A DNA stretch of 64,000 bases from Solen grandis (taxonomy: Eukaryota > Mollusca > Bivalvia > Adapedonta > Solenidae), in the NCBI GenBank assembly GCA_021229015.1, contig CM037782.1, positions 60,794,387 through 60,858,386 of the forward strand. Direction: 5' to 3'. The position numbers were made by a program, and so were the translations under genes. Numbering within the stretch: the first letter of the stretch is position 1; every line of letters begins with the position of its first letter. Below the pieces are notes generated by a model. The model saw only the letters and a program-made list of their open reading frames with translations, was not told the origin of the DNA and did no database searches. This document shows, in pieces, positions 14,101 through 26,300 of this stretch.

Positions 14101-17100
14101 TTGTTTCTCTGAGCTATTTCTGAGAGTCCCCATACCATGATGGGCGTATTTTGTGGCAGTCCTGACCCTTGTTTTTTTTATGGATATATGATAAAAGATA
14201 AGATTGTTTTAGCAAAGAAATAGCAGACCTGTTGTCCATCTTTATAATTTAATTAACCCTTTCCCACATATAGACTCATTTTGACGCACTCAGTAGGTAC
14301 CACATAAAGCCTGATCTGCAGAAAACCACAGTTAAACCTTACCAAATTAAATTATAAAGTCCTCATTTCCAGACCACTGGGGAGCAGCGAACAGCATAAA
14401 ACCTGATCAGCCTGCAAGTTACTCGCAGGCTGATCTGGTTTTATGCTGTTCGCATAGGTCTTTTCATGGTGTCTGGAAGAAGCTGTCTGATCAGGATCTC
14501 CTCTGTTTGCTCATACAATATTATTGCTCAGATTCTATACTGTCTGCATGGCAAAGAAAACTGGTTTCATATACCATTTCAAGTTCAGTCAATTAATATT
14601 CATTGGGTCATTTTAATTTGTTCATGAATATTCATGAGGTAAAGGGTTATGATATTGATTACTGGTAACAACATAAATCTGTTACATTTTTTATTATCAG
14701 TAATATTGTGATGATGTTAACAGGCATTTAAAAACATATTATTAACTGAGCAAAAGAGCAAATGAACAGCCAGAATTAAAAACCTGACCAACATGCAAAA
14801 GTTACATGGAGATGGGGAGTGTTTTGCTGATGGGGGATATTTCTAGGTGAAGTTGCATGTGTTAGCAATATGGGTGACATTTCAGGAGGGGTTTTATAAT
14901 GTTCTGCTGTAACTCAGTCTTTCTGCTGATGCTGTGCATGTCTAAACGGGAAAGGTGATTTTATTGGTCTTTTGAAATCTGTAATTAATTATAGCGGTGA
15001 AGTTTATGTTTTGTGTCTGTTTACAAGGAAGTAAAGACATTTTCTTAGTTTTTGTAGCATGATAAATTACTGTATTATTTTCTTAAGATTATTTTTGTAA
15101 AAAAAGCTCAAGTTTAATCCAGTAAAGCGAAATTCAGTCATGAAATAAAAGATACTGCTATACATACAGTTTGGTGTATTTTCATCATCCTGTTATTTTG
15201 TCATTATGGTGTATTGCTGAAACTATGCCAGCAGTCCTCTGTATATAGCAGCATCTCTGCTTAAATAATAACATTAATAAACTCAAATAATATTCCAACT
15301 GATGTTGGAGTTTGTTCCATATCCCCTTTCTTGTTCTCAAATTTATGACATGATGAATGTAAATTGATTGAACTTCAAATGGTATCTTGGTGCCTGGATA
15401 GCTTAGTGGTAACACATTTCGCTTCACACCAATGTGTCCCGGGTTCGATTCCTGGTCAGATACGTGAGAGGGTATAGTGGTTGCCCATCCAGGCACATGG
15501 GTTTTCCCCGAGCTCTCCGGTTTCCTCCCACAATAATGACCACAGACGCCACCACCAGATCCATGGAGAGTGATTCATATAAGTTGTAAGATCTTGTTTC
15601 TTAATTAATGTAAAATAAATATAGTGGTATCTGAAATGGGATTTGAAACACTCGATTTTTTTGATTTTTTCTTTGCCATACAGATTTAAGAATCTGATGA
15701 GCAAACATCTAAGACCTTGATCAGATAGCCTTTATAAGCTTTCTTTTTTTTTCTTTTTTTTTTTTTTTTGCCATGTTGTCAATACATGTCTGTTTGATGT
15801 AAAGTGTTAAAACAGATAATTTTTCTGTATAGTTTTGGAAAAAAAACAACACAGAATGACAGTGCTAATGATTTTATGATGTCAAGAATAGCTTGCTTAG
15901 ATTTATACCTAAGTCATTGGATAGCATGTGATGAGGTTTTACTAGGGAATGATTGATCTGGCATTTGTTTCCATGGTAACTCTAACATTGGCATGTTCTG
16001 TATCAGGTAATTTGTGCATAATATCTACCATGTACAAATACAGTGGATATTATTGGGTCATTGTGGTGACTAGCTACTGTTGTGGTGTAGATTGTTGGGT
16101 CTCCAAGCTGACTACCTCCTGTTTAAGCCAGATTGAATACACCCATGCAAGTCTACTTCCTGCTCTTGTTTATACCTTGAACAGTGGAATCTTCTACTTT
16201 CTGTTGTTAGTTTTTAAGTTGGCAGTGCTTGATTTGTGTGATTTGCAAAATCTTCAGCGTTAATACATAATCATGTTCTGTAAATACTTTGATTATGAAG
16301 TAAATCACTTATCGGTAGATTCTTTAAATTTTTAGAAAAAAATTTATTTAGTTGAGGTCGATTTGAGTGTGATGCTTAAAAAAGAAGGCTATTTTTCTAT
16401 ATTTTGACTTAAAACAACTTCCCTAGATTCTTGATGTTTCTAGTATTTATCTTTCAATAAATCTTTGTCACAAAGATAAAAAGAAATGCAAACAAATGAT
16501 AAAGAGGAAACTTAAAACTTAAAGGAAAATCATGCAAATACAGCAATAAACATAAGTAGCAAATTGATAGATTGATCTTTTCTGCTTATTTTCAGTTTGA
16601 AAGTAAATTTAAACTTCTAAGGTTTATGCTCACTTAATGATAGACTCAGTTAACTTTTAGTCAGATTTTACATTCTTGCTTTACAAGTGCTTACTAACAC
16701 ATTTATCAGATTTTCACATTAGACATTGCACCTGAATAACCTGATCTTTAGGAAATTAATTCACTCAGATGCTTACTTGTATAATTTCCTCTGTTCTTTT
16801 AATTTAAAAAAAAATATATTTTTTATCAAATCATGTCTTATTTGTGTTTTTTCCCATTTACTAAACTTCTAAATGTGAAGATTTATTTTTGGTTTTAGTT
16901 TTTTCTATAAAAGATCACATGTACAGGATTTTCTATGAAGAAATTATTTAGATTCTGTTTTTATTCACAAACTCTACTTATTTAAGATTCATAAAACATA
17001 TCTTGTAATAGTTTATTATTGATTCAAATTAGTAAAGATGTTGGTCATGGTACAAATATACCTTACCTATCTTGTTGCTGCATACCATAATTTGCAGGGG

Positions 17101-17336
17101 GCAATCGTCGAAGTGAGCCAAAGCAGGTGATGTTCTCGGACGGAATACGGCCGGGCGGTGACTTGACGGAGCTTGATGGACGGTCAGAGATGTCCAGAAT
17201 GCCCCCGCGGAGGTCTCGGGTACAGAAACGGGTTGAGAGAGTTGGACATGGAGGTGGGTTGTGTGTTTTTCAGTGGAGCAGAGAACTAGTAAAATATAAA
17301 ACCTATTTATGAAAATAGTTGACAGTCTAGCTTCCC

Positions 17337-17367
<31 letters not shown>

Positions 17368-20300
17368 TGTGTGTGTTCTTGTGTGTTGGTGTAAAATTGG
17401 ATTTTCAGCAAAAAAACTTTTTGCTGTATGTACAGAAAAATTGTTTAGGTTTATGTTAATGATGATCTTCTTTTGACCGTTTCAGGTTCTCGTGTTTTTA
17501 TGAATGGGCTCATGTTATTATTGCAGGTGGTCAGCATTCACCGAGGTCACGGCGACTGCGCACAGTCACGGATAGGACGGTCAAATGCTTGATCCCAGAG
17601 GAGGGCTTACCCCCCTTGTCAGTCCCTGTGGAAGGGGGAACAGGTAGAAATATGATACCCATTGTGTAAATACGTCTTTGACACTTATGGATGCTGCTTT
17701 TATACGTCATTGGTTGATTGAAATAAGCCTTTAATACTTAAGTATTCTACTTTTATACCTTTTCGATCTATTAAAAGCCTCCAAAATTCTTGAAAAAGTA
17801 CACTCTCAGACCCCAAATCAGTACCATTCTCAAATCACTTTTGGTCATAATGGCCATGAAAATCAAACATAAGTATGGTATATGTATTTGAGAATACAGG
17901 ACCTGACCAATCAGAGAGTAACTCTTGAACTTAAGTAAAAAATCATTAATTGTAAAGTTCTATTCTAAATGGTGATCGGTTAGTTGTAAATTGTATAAAT
18001 TATAAATCCTGACCAGTCTTTAAGTTACCAACAGACTGATCACAATTCTTTATATAGAGGTGCTTGTCACATAATTGCCCGTACTGTCATGTGACGTATT
18101 GGTAGTATGTTGATCCCAAGCAATATTGTTATATGCAGTAATCTAAAGATAGGTAAGAGTATGTTTTATAGCTGCAGGGTATCATTACACAGTATACAAT
18201 ATAATTGTTTGTCTCTGAATTCAAAATGAGGGAATGGGTGCGTGTATGTCTTAAAAGCTGTCCCTAAAGCCTGTAATGATGGTTAATGCAAATTGTTGTG
18301 AATTTCAGGTCATACCCTACAGTTGAATCCTGACCCTGAATCTTTTATGCCAAAAATTAAAGGTAAGCTTGAGTGTGCATGCTTTGATAATCCATCAATC
18401 ATGATAATTAATAGCTTTTGACAGAGGATTATTTGAAATATATCTTAAAATGAATGAATGAATAAGAACAAAAAATATTTTTGAAAAGTTCTGTTAGGTA
18501 TTTATGCCATATGAAACACATTGGGGTACATAAAAATTGTTATTTGTGACATACTTTTATTGTGTCACCTGCTGTAAGGGTCACTTTTCTGTCGTCCGTC
18601 TGTCCATCCGTCTGTCTGTTCGTCACACTTTTTCCATCATGCTTCCAAATAACACTACTGTGATAGATACAGTAACAATTTTACAGTCTCAGGAGTGATT
18701 TTAGGAGCATCATGACTCCTTTGAGGTTAATTTTCTAGTCTCTGTACAAAGAAATGATAGGCTCAAGAAAGAAATTAACCTCCTTCTTCCAAGTGCATGA
18801 TTGTAATTATTTATATCATTTTTGTCCTTATAAAGAAATAGTTAACTTGATAAATACATATTTTTTCTCCATTTACAGATGAACAAAGCCCACCTGTGAT
18901 ATTTGCTGTCAATGCAAACTTGTTTGTATCTGTTAGAATTGTTAATTGTAAGTATAGATAACCTTTGTCCATTTCCTGCTATTTCTGTATATCTTTATAA
19001 GTCAGCGAGAATCTTGCTGTCCATTTCCTGCCTATTTCTGTATATCTTTATAAGTCAGCGAGAATCTTGCTGTCCATTTCCTGCCTATTTCTGTATATCT
19101 TTGTAAGTCAGCGAGAATCTTGCTGTCCATTTCCTGCCTATTTCTGTATATCTTTATAAGTCAGCGAGAATCTTACTGACCCTTCTTCCTCCTAACATGT
19201 ATTTAATGATTTGGTCACTAGCAGTTAACATTGTTAATCCATTATTTAATATAAGACATGGTTATTGTTTGAGGTCTTGGCAAGCAGAGCAGCCCCAGGT
19301 ATAGCAGCTTCCTTGCTGATCAGGGTCTCCTTAGTTTGCTCATAAGTACATGTAGCTCAGTTTCTACACGGTCTACAAAAAGAAAAGATCCATTGTTTCG
19401 TGGTTAAATGGAAGTTATAATTTTGACCCTAAAAGATTGAATTGCTGTCATAAATATTTCAGACATTGTGTATTGAAGTAGTTTGATGTAATAATTGTGT
19501 TTATACTGTGCACATTAGTAGTTATTGTTTAGACCATATAATAGCAATATCAATGTTTAGTCTCGGTAGTTGAGTGGTAAGAGAGTTGGCCCAGTAACTT
19601 GGAGGTCATGTATTTGATTCCTGACTGCGGCTTACCAAAATTGGTAAAAATGATACTGGCATATCTTTTTTTTTTGTGCTCTACATATAAAGGTAGTTTC
19701 AGGACTGTTAGGTATGGTGTCATGATGATATGACTGGATGTTAGTTAGCAGTATATCTACATCTCCTAAAGAAATTTATAAATTAACTGAAATGCTGTCA
19801 ATGAGATATTAAACCAAGGCAAACAGACCTGCATTTATAGATGTTGAGATAATAATAAAAAAAGGTTTAGTCATACTTGGTATTTGTACAAAAAAAATCA
19901 AGTAATTTTTTGTAACATTATAGATCTGTATTCAAGTACTATTTGGAAAACTTAATGTCATTTAAGCACATGTAAAAATGTTGTATATTTTTCGTTATCT
20001 GTTAAGTTCCACAGATTTAATTTACTCTCTTTTTCTTTCCCCTGCCAGTGGATTGTTGTGTTAATCGTGTTGTGTGGTGTTTTACGACGCGGGGTATGAC
20101 GAGTGTCGGTCAGGAGGAGATTGCCATCGTCCTGGAGACGCTCCCCGAGGAGAACACTGTCCCTCGAGATATCTTCACCCATCTCAACTCTGTGTACGAG
20201 GATGCCAGCAAAGGTAAGTAGTGGTCACATAAGTGGTGCTGTGATAATGGAATGTCACCCGTTGTGTTTTTGGTCATTTGTGAGCATGTAGTTAATTGTG

Positions 20301-23300
20301 AGAAGCGAGCATTAAGTTATTAGTAACTATTAAGTAGCTGAAGGTAGAGTCAAACCTGTTATAGGGACCACCTGTATTAAGGTAAAGTCCTTTTAATGGT
20401 TCCACCACATTTTGAACCTCATGGCCTTTTCATTAGAGTACCTTTGTTATCTTGGTAGAGGCAAGTGGTCCAAACAAAATGGAACCATTACAGGGACTTA
20501 ACCTTAAGCAGCCAACCTGTTTTTAGCTTTCAGCTTTAGTATTCCAAAATGGCATTTAATTATACACATGACCTCTATATAGCAACCACCTGGGCTGAGT
20601 AGCCACCATTGAATTTCACTGGCTTGGCTGCTTTAGACTGGTTTCATTGTATAAAATCGTGTGTTGATTTTTGATGCAGCCTCATCAGCAATTACTGTAA
20701 ATTAATTATCATTTAATTGCTCCAAACTTCATTATATCTCTTTCAGTATTTTCCAATAATTATAGAAGTGAAAGTCCTTTCTGAATTGTTTAATTTGTTT
20801 ATAGATTGAAATTCTGAAACTGATGTCTTCAAATTAGGCATTATAATTATCTTCATTTGGGAACAGTATGGTTTTAGGTCCACAAGGACTCAATTTAGAT
20901 CAATAAAATGTGAAAGATTTTCTCACAGAAATAAAACATTGATTTAAAGTTTAACCGCTTAACCACTCTGTAATTAACTCATCAAAGGGGCTTTGCTAGA
21001 CCCAAATTCAGCTTAGAATGCAAAGGCGTTTTAATTATCGGGGGTAGAGAGCAAAAGTGTTTTAAATGGAAAATGTTTTGTTTTTTTTATACCAAAGGGG
21101 CCCATTTCACTAAATCTTGTACAAATTTGATATCGGACGTATTTTGTCCTATGTTGTATCTTCATGGTTCTTTTACACAATGAAACAAAAAGAAGGGTGA
21201 ACCATTTCATTGCATTATACAGACTCATTTGTTTTTGTGCATTAATAATCGTAAGAATAAAATTAACTTAGATCTTTGAATATACATAAACATAGATACT
21301 TTCATACCAAGATTTAAGTTAATTGAGCCTTAGATTTCTCCATAGATTCTAAATTTACAAAATCTCATGTTAGTTACACTAATACATTTGCTGTAAATTG
21401 AACAATTGAATTTTATAGAAGCAATCATTTTACCGATACCAATGAATATTAAATTTCAGGTAATCTGATAACAGAGATGGGTCACTCCCTGTTTAACCAG
21501 AGTTTCCTGGACAGTCGAGACCACGGGGGATTCCTGTACATTAGAGCCACATTCCAGTGTGTCCAGAAGCTCCAGATCCCAGACCCTCCCTACCTGTTTG
21601 GGATCCTCCTCCAGAAATGGGAGACGCCCTGGGCTAAAGTGTTCCCTATCCGACTTCTCCTGCGACTGGGAGCGGAATATAGATGTGAGATATCAACCTT
21701 GATACATGTTTTTCCAATATATTTTGCACAAAACTTCAAAAGGTGTTTTGGTCCAGTAGAAATATGCAGATCCAAAGATGTGGGTTAGAACCCCATTGTG
21801 GGCAAGGATTTTTCATGACCTTCCAAAGCACAAAGTACTGGTCCAACCCAGGAAGCAATGAGATGGATAAGTGTAAGTTGTAAGAACTTTATTCCCCATT
21901 AACATTAATAAGTTCAAACTGAAGCATATTGATGGTTGACCTCGAAACTCTTCTGAGTGAATATAGAAATAGAGGGAGATGGAACAGTTTTATGGTCAGC
22001 CCTCCGTGTTTTCTTTTCATATTACATTTTATTTATAGTATTTATTAATGTGTACATACCAGTACACAAACATTAATAAGTGGTAAAACATCTGCTTTCA
22101 ATTGTACCATCTCTGTGATATTATCTTGTATCTTAATCTTTGGTTAGAAAGAGGTTTATCATAGTAAATGCCTCTGCTTGATGTTTCAACAAATAGATCA
22201 CGACTCAAAAAAATTTGTTTTACATTTATCTGTTTAAAATCTCTAGAAAATGGCTTCCTAAAAAAATTGTGGAGCTAGATATACTCGCTATAATGGGTGT
22301 TCAGTGCATGTCCTTGCATAAGTGCATCTCATCACCTGAATTTGCTTGTCTGGGCTGTAACTTAGACATGGATCGTGGGGTTCTCAAATAATTTGGCAGT
22401 AAGTTTTACCTCAATGAGATTGCATGAAGAACACATGAGTTTGGTCCTTAAAACCAAGGTCAGACTTTAGAGGTGAAAGGTCATGGTGCTGGATTTTTCT
22501 TGACCAGGCTGAAACTTATCCCTGGATCAAAGGATTCTCAAATAATTTAGTAGTTAGATTCACCTCACTGAGACTTAAAAGCATTTCAGCGGGGTTTTTC
22601 TGACGGACAGATTTTTCTAAAAAAATGCATATAAATACTTTAGACTTTAACTAAAAGATATATGAATTAAAAATAGGGGGTCACCATCCTTGTTTTAGAG
22701 GTCAAGCTTATGGTAGAGCATCACTATTTGTTGAAAAAACATGGCATTAAAAAATAAGAAAGATTTCATTTCTAAATACTGTAACAGCATATTAAAATGA
22801 TATTTTTAAAATAATTTTAACACCATTTGTAATTTACAATGTATTCTATAAGTTACACATAAAAAATGCTGTCAATTATTCATTGAAAATACAAAACGGG
22901 CATATAATCTCATTTGTGCCCGGACCAAAATGTATACAAAAACTGTGAATTTTTATATATATCTTTAAATAAATTTCAACAGACAGATTTCCTTTATTTT
23001 TTCAGAGTCATTTCTCTGATATAAATAATGCTTTCTGAAAGCATTTGGGCCTTCTTCTATCATTCTACTTAACTGAGAAATTCAAAAAATTATTTTAACC
23101 AAAATCAAAATCAGCTGTAACCCGCTGAAACGTCCTTAAGTGTTGTGCACAAAAGTTGAGATCATATCTCCAAGCTGCTTGTTAACCACAGGCTCAACAT
23201 TTTGCCCTTTGGCATCTAGATTTAATATATTATAAATAGAGACACCCTATCAACAGACATGGGCAAATAACTGTATCAGTAATTTTGTAAGAGTTATAGC

Positions 23301-26300
23301 CCTTTTTAAGTTGTCATTTTAAGTTGTTTGTTGAAATTACTTAAACTAATATAGATAATTTCAGAAATGATGACGAAATCTCAAATTTTGAAAGTGATAG
23401 AAGATTTTTCTGCAATATTTCAGATTATCCATGTCCCCTGATTGGAGTTCGTAACAGGAAGCCAATATTCTTTGAGATTGGGCATACAATCATGAACCTG
23501 TTGGCGGATTTCCGCAACTACCAGTACATGTTGCCCAATATTCGCGGGATCCACATTCACATGGAGGACAAAGTGACTAAAATAAACTTCCCCAGGAATA
23601 GGTATGAAGAGGTGAGTTCTGGTGGAAATGATCTGGCTGAAATGACAGTTTGGAGGAGGAGAAAGAGTCCTTTCCATTGTAATAAAATAGAAACAAAGAA
23701 AGCTGCTAGGTCTTTAAACATGATATGAAAGCATTACTTATGTACTGATTAGAATTTAGGGAATTGTCTTGGAAGTTTTGGCTTCTATTATAATCAAGCT
23801 TCACATAGTGAAGTGGGGGCTTTATAGAAAGGGTGCTGAGACTCCCAACACATGGATGTTTGGTAACAGTTGCTGATAATGCCTTCACACTTGGAATAAA
23901 GATTTATCATAACAAGACCAATTAGAAGAAAAATGCAGATAACTGTGTCATAGAGTTATAGCCCTTTGTCAACTAAGATGTTGAAATAATTGAAATTCTT
24001 ATTTTTTAAAAAGTATTAAGGCTTTAAACTTTAAACTCTTTAAATTCTGAATAATGATTTATCATAACAAGACTCACTCACATAAAAGGACAGATAACTC
24101 CTTCAAATATTTTGTTATGAACATTTAATTATCTCCCTTCGTTTATTTTCAAATGAAACTGTGCACAAGACTTTTTTCTGTGTCAAAGTATATGTGGGTG
24201 TATAATCACCTTCAGTGGTATTTTTAGTTCTATTTTGAAGTTGATGAGGGAGTTATGCATTTAATAGTTAGTCACCAGTAGAATGTTGAGGGCCTATATG
24301 GGTGTATTTGAGGTATTGTAGCAATACATTAGACCTTTTAACAAGCTGTCCTGTCTTTCTAATTATGGTGAGAGAAAGTCAGTCACGGTTGATATGACTA
24401 AAACCATAAACATACGGTTTTTGGTTGTAAAGCACAGTTCAAACATTTATTTAATGTCAATTGATGAACACATTTTTACTACTTAAACTTATGTCTATCA
24501 ACAATTCCTGGGTAGGACCAGTACTTTGCATTTGGGAGAGCCATGAAAAATAAATGCTCCTTACGGGGTTCGAACCAACAACCTTTGGATCCACAGTCAT
24601 GTTTGTTACCACTGGACCATGACACAGAGTTCAACAGATATGGGGTTTTTAGGAAGACACAGATATTATAGAAACAAAAAAAAGTAAGAAAAAGTAAAGT
24701 ATGATATTCACAATTTTCATAATAATCACAGTTCAAAGGTCTATGAGTTACCCACCTTACTGAATTCATTTTTACACAGAATTCAGTTTTGTGTCACCTG
24801 CTGTAAGCAGACAACACATGTGTTCCATTGGACACCTCTTGTAATACAAACCTCTTCTGTGTTACAGTTAATGAAGGTTGTGAACAATAGCAACGAGCAT
24901 GTGATGGCAATCGGGGCCAACTTCAGCCCTGAGGCGGACTCCCACCTGGTGTGTATACAGAATGATGATGGGAACTACCAGACCCAGGCCATCAACATAC
25001 AGAACAAACCGAGGAAAGGTGCGCATAAATTATGTGACTTGCATTTTCCCCGGAAACATCTCATGCCTACATTGTTGACTGGCATAAGTGGACTTTGGGA
25101 CTTGAGAACATCTTATGAGTCTGTCATTTGATGCACATTTAGTTTTTGTCAGATGTGTCAAATTAAATGTTTCTACGTAGTATTAATTATTTAATTAGAT
25201 ATAACACTTAGATCCATTATAGGTAATTTGAAACCTGAAATAATTATATGGCTTAAATATTTTATCACACTGTTTAACATATGGCTAAAAAGATTTATGT
25301 GACTTTAGTTTTCTCAAATTAAAAATGATCAATATAATTATAAAAAAACAACAACAATACTATATGCATTATACTGATTAACCATCTTGAGTTTCAAAAA
25401 AGTGTGATATCCCCATCTGATAGAGATAAACATGCTTCTGGTTTTCAGTTACTGGTGCTAGTTTTGTTGTATTCAATGGTGCATTAAAGACAAGTTCTGG
25501 CCTGAGTGCGAAGTCCAGTATTGTTGAGGATGGACTGATGGTCCAGATCACTCCAGACTCCATGCTGGCTCTCAAACAATCCATCAAGGACATGCAGAAT
25601 TACTCCATCACGTGCGGGCTGATCGGGGCACAGAAACCTGATGAGACTGTGATCGTACAGTGGGCAGATGACGACAAGAATGTGAACATGGGGTAGGCTA
25701 CTGATCGTGTATTGGAAGACTGTTGGCCGCAGTAGTCCAGTTTAGATATTGGTTGTAGTTTGTATTCTGTATTATCAACATATGCATTCTTACTTTTTTT
25801 TTTCTTTTTTTTTTTTCTCGACCTATTCAAGGTTTTGTGTCAATAAATCTTTGGTAATAATCTTTTATATATAGTCTTTTCATTGTCTTGTCTGCATTTC
25901 TAGTTAGATATATTGGTCTGTTGCATATAGTTCACTCCAGTTTTTTATGTGAGGATGTCTTCCAGCTGGCTTGTGGTTTTTCAGTGGTTCTACCTGGGTG
26001 ACTCACTGCATGTGATGTCTTCATCCTCCAGTGATAAACTTATCATCTTTATATGTACAGTTGCATTCATTGTTGGTAACTCAAGCACAACAACTACACA
26101 TGATTATATTGTAGAAAATGAGCAGTCATGTAACAGAAAATGAAAGAGTTTCTGTAATGCTCTCTTAATTTTATACTATTCTCATGTTTCTATCGCTGCT
26201 TCAAACATAAGAAATCAATAGGTAAGTGTGGAGCAAAACAATGATGATTATGATAGCAACAAATTTCTCTCCTGCAGAGTGAAGAGCCCTATTGACTTCA

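Larger units (their letters stand above)
7554..17097 (+). other. SARA intron 4 (9.5 kb), repeat-rich
   Basis: The largest intron. It holds a SINE fragment (7795), a short TIR element (8245), an imperfect direct repeat (9690-9925), a 32-bp duplication (10201-10284), a 59-bp minisatellite (10429-10840), a full SINE (12373), an element with internal tandem cores (13124-14175), a chimeric MITE (14253) and another SINE (15391). 15600-17097 shows only poly-T and AT-rich sequence. Flanking exons join in phase without extra exons. Confidence 0.82.
18948..20048 (+). other. SARA intron 8
   Basis: Starts with a 53-bp minisatellite (18967-19177). Then a MITE fragment at about 19290-19430 (matching the middle of the 6741-6994 and 14253-14650 elements) and a SINE at 19560-19829. 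Confidence 0.7.
20214..23423 (+). other. SARA introns 9-10
   Basis: Intron 9 has a TA-type element (20346-20660) and otherwise plain AT-rich sequence. Intron 10 has a SINE (21762-21895), a ~145-bp direct repeat (22315-22575, repeating GGATTCTCAAATAATTTAG-like units) and a 565-bp TTAA-flanked element (22575-23139). Exon 10 (21460-21684) lies inside this span. Confidence 0.75.
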
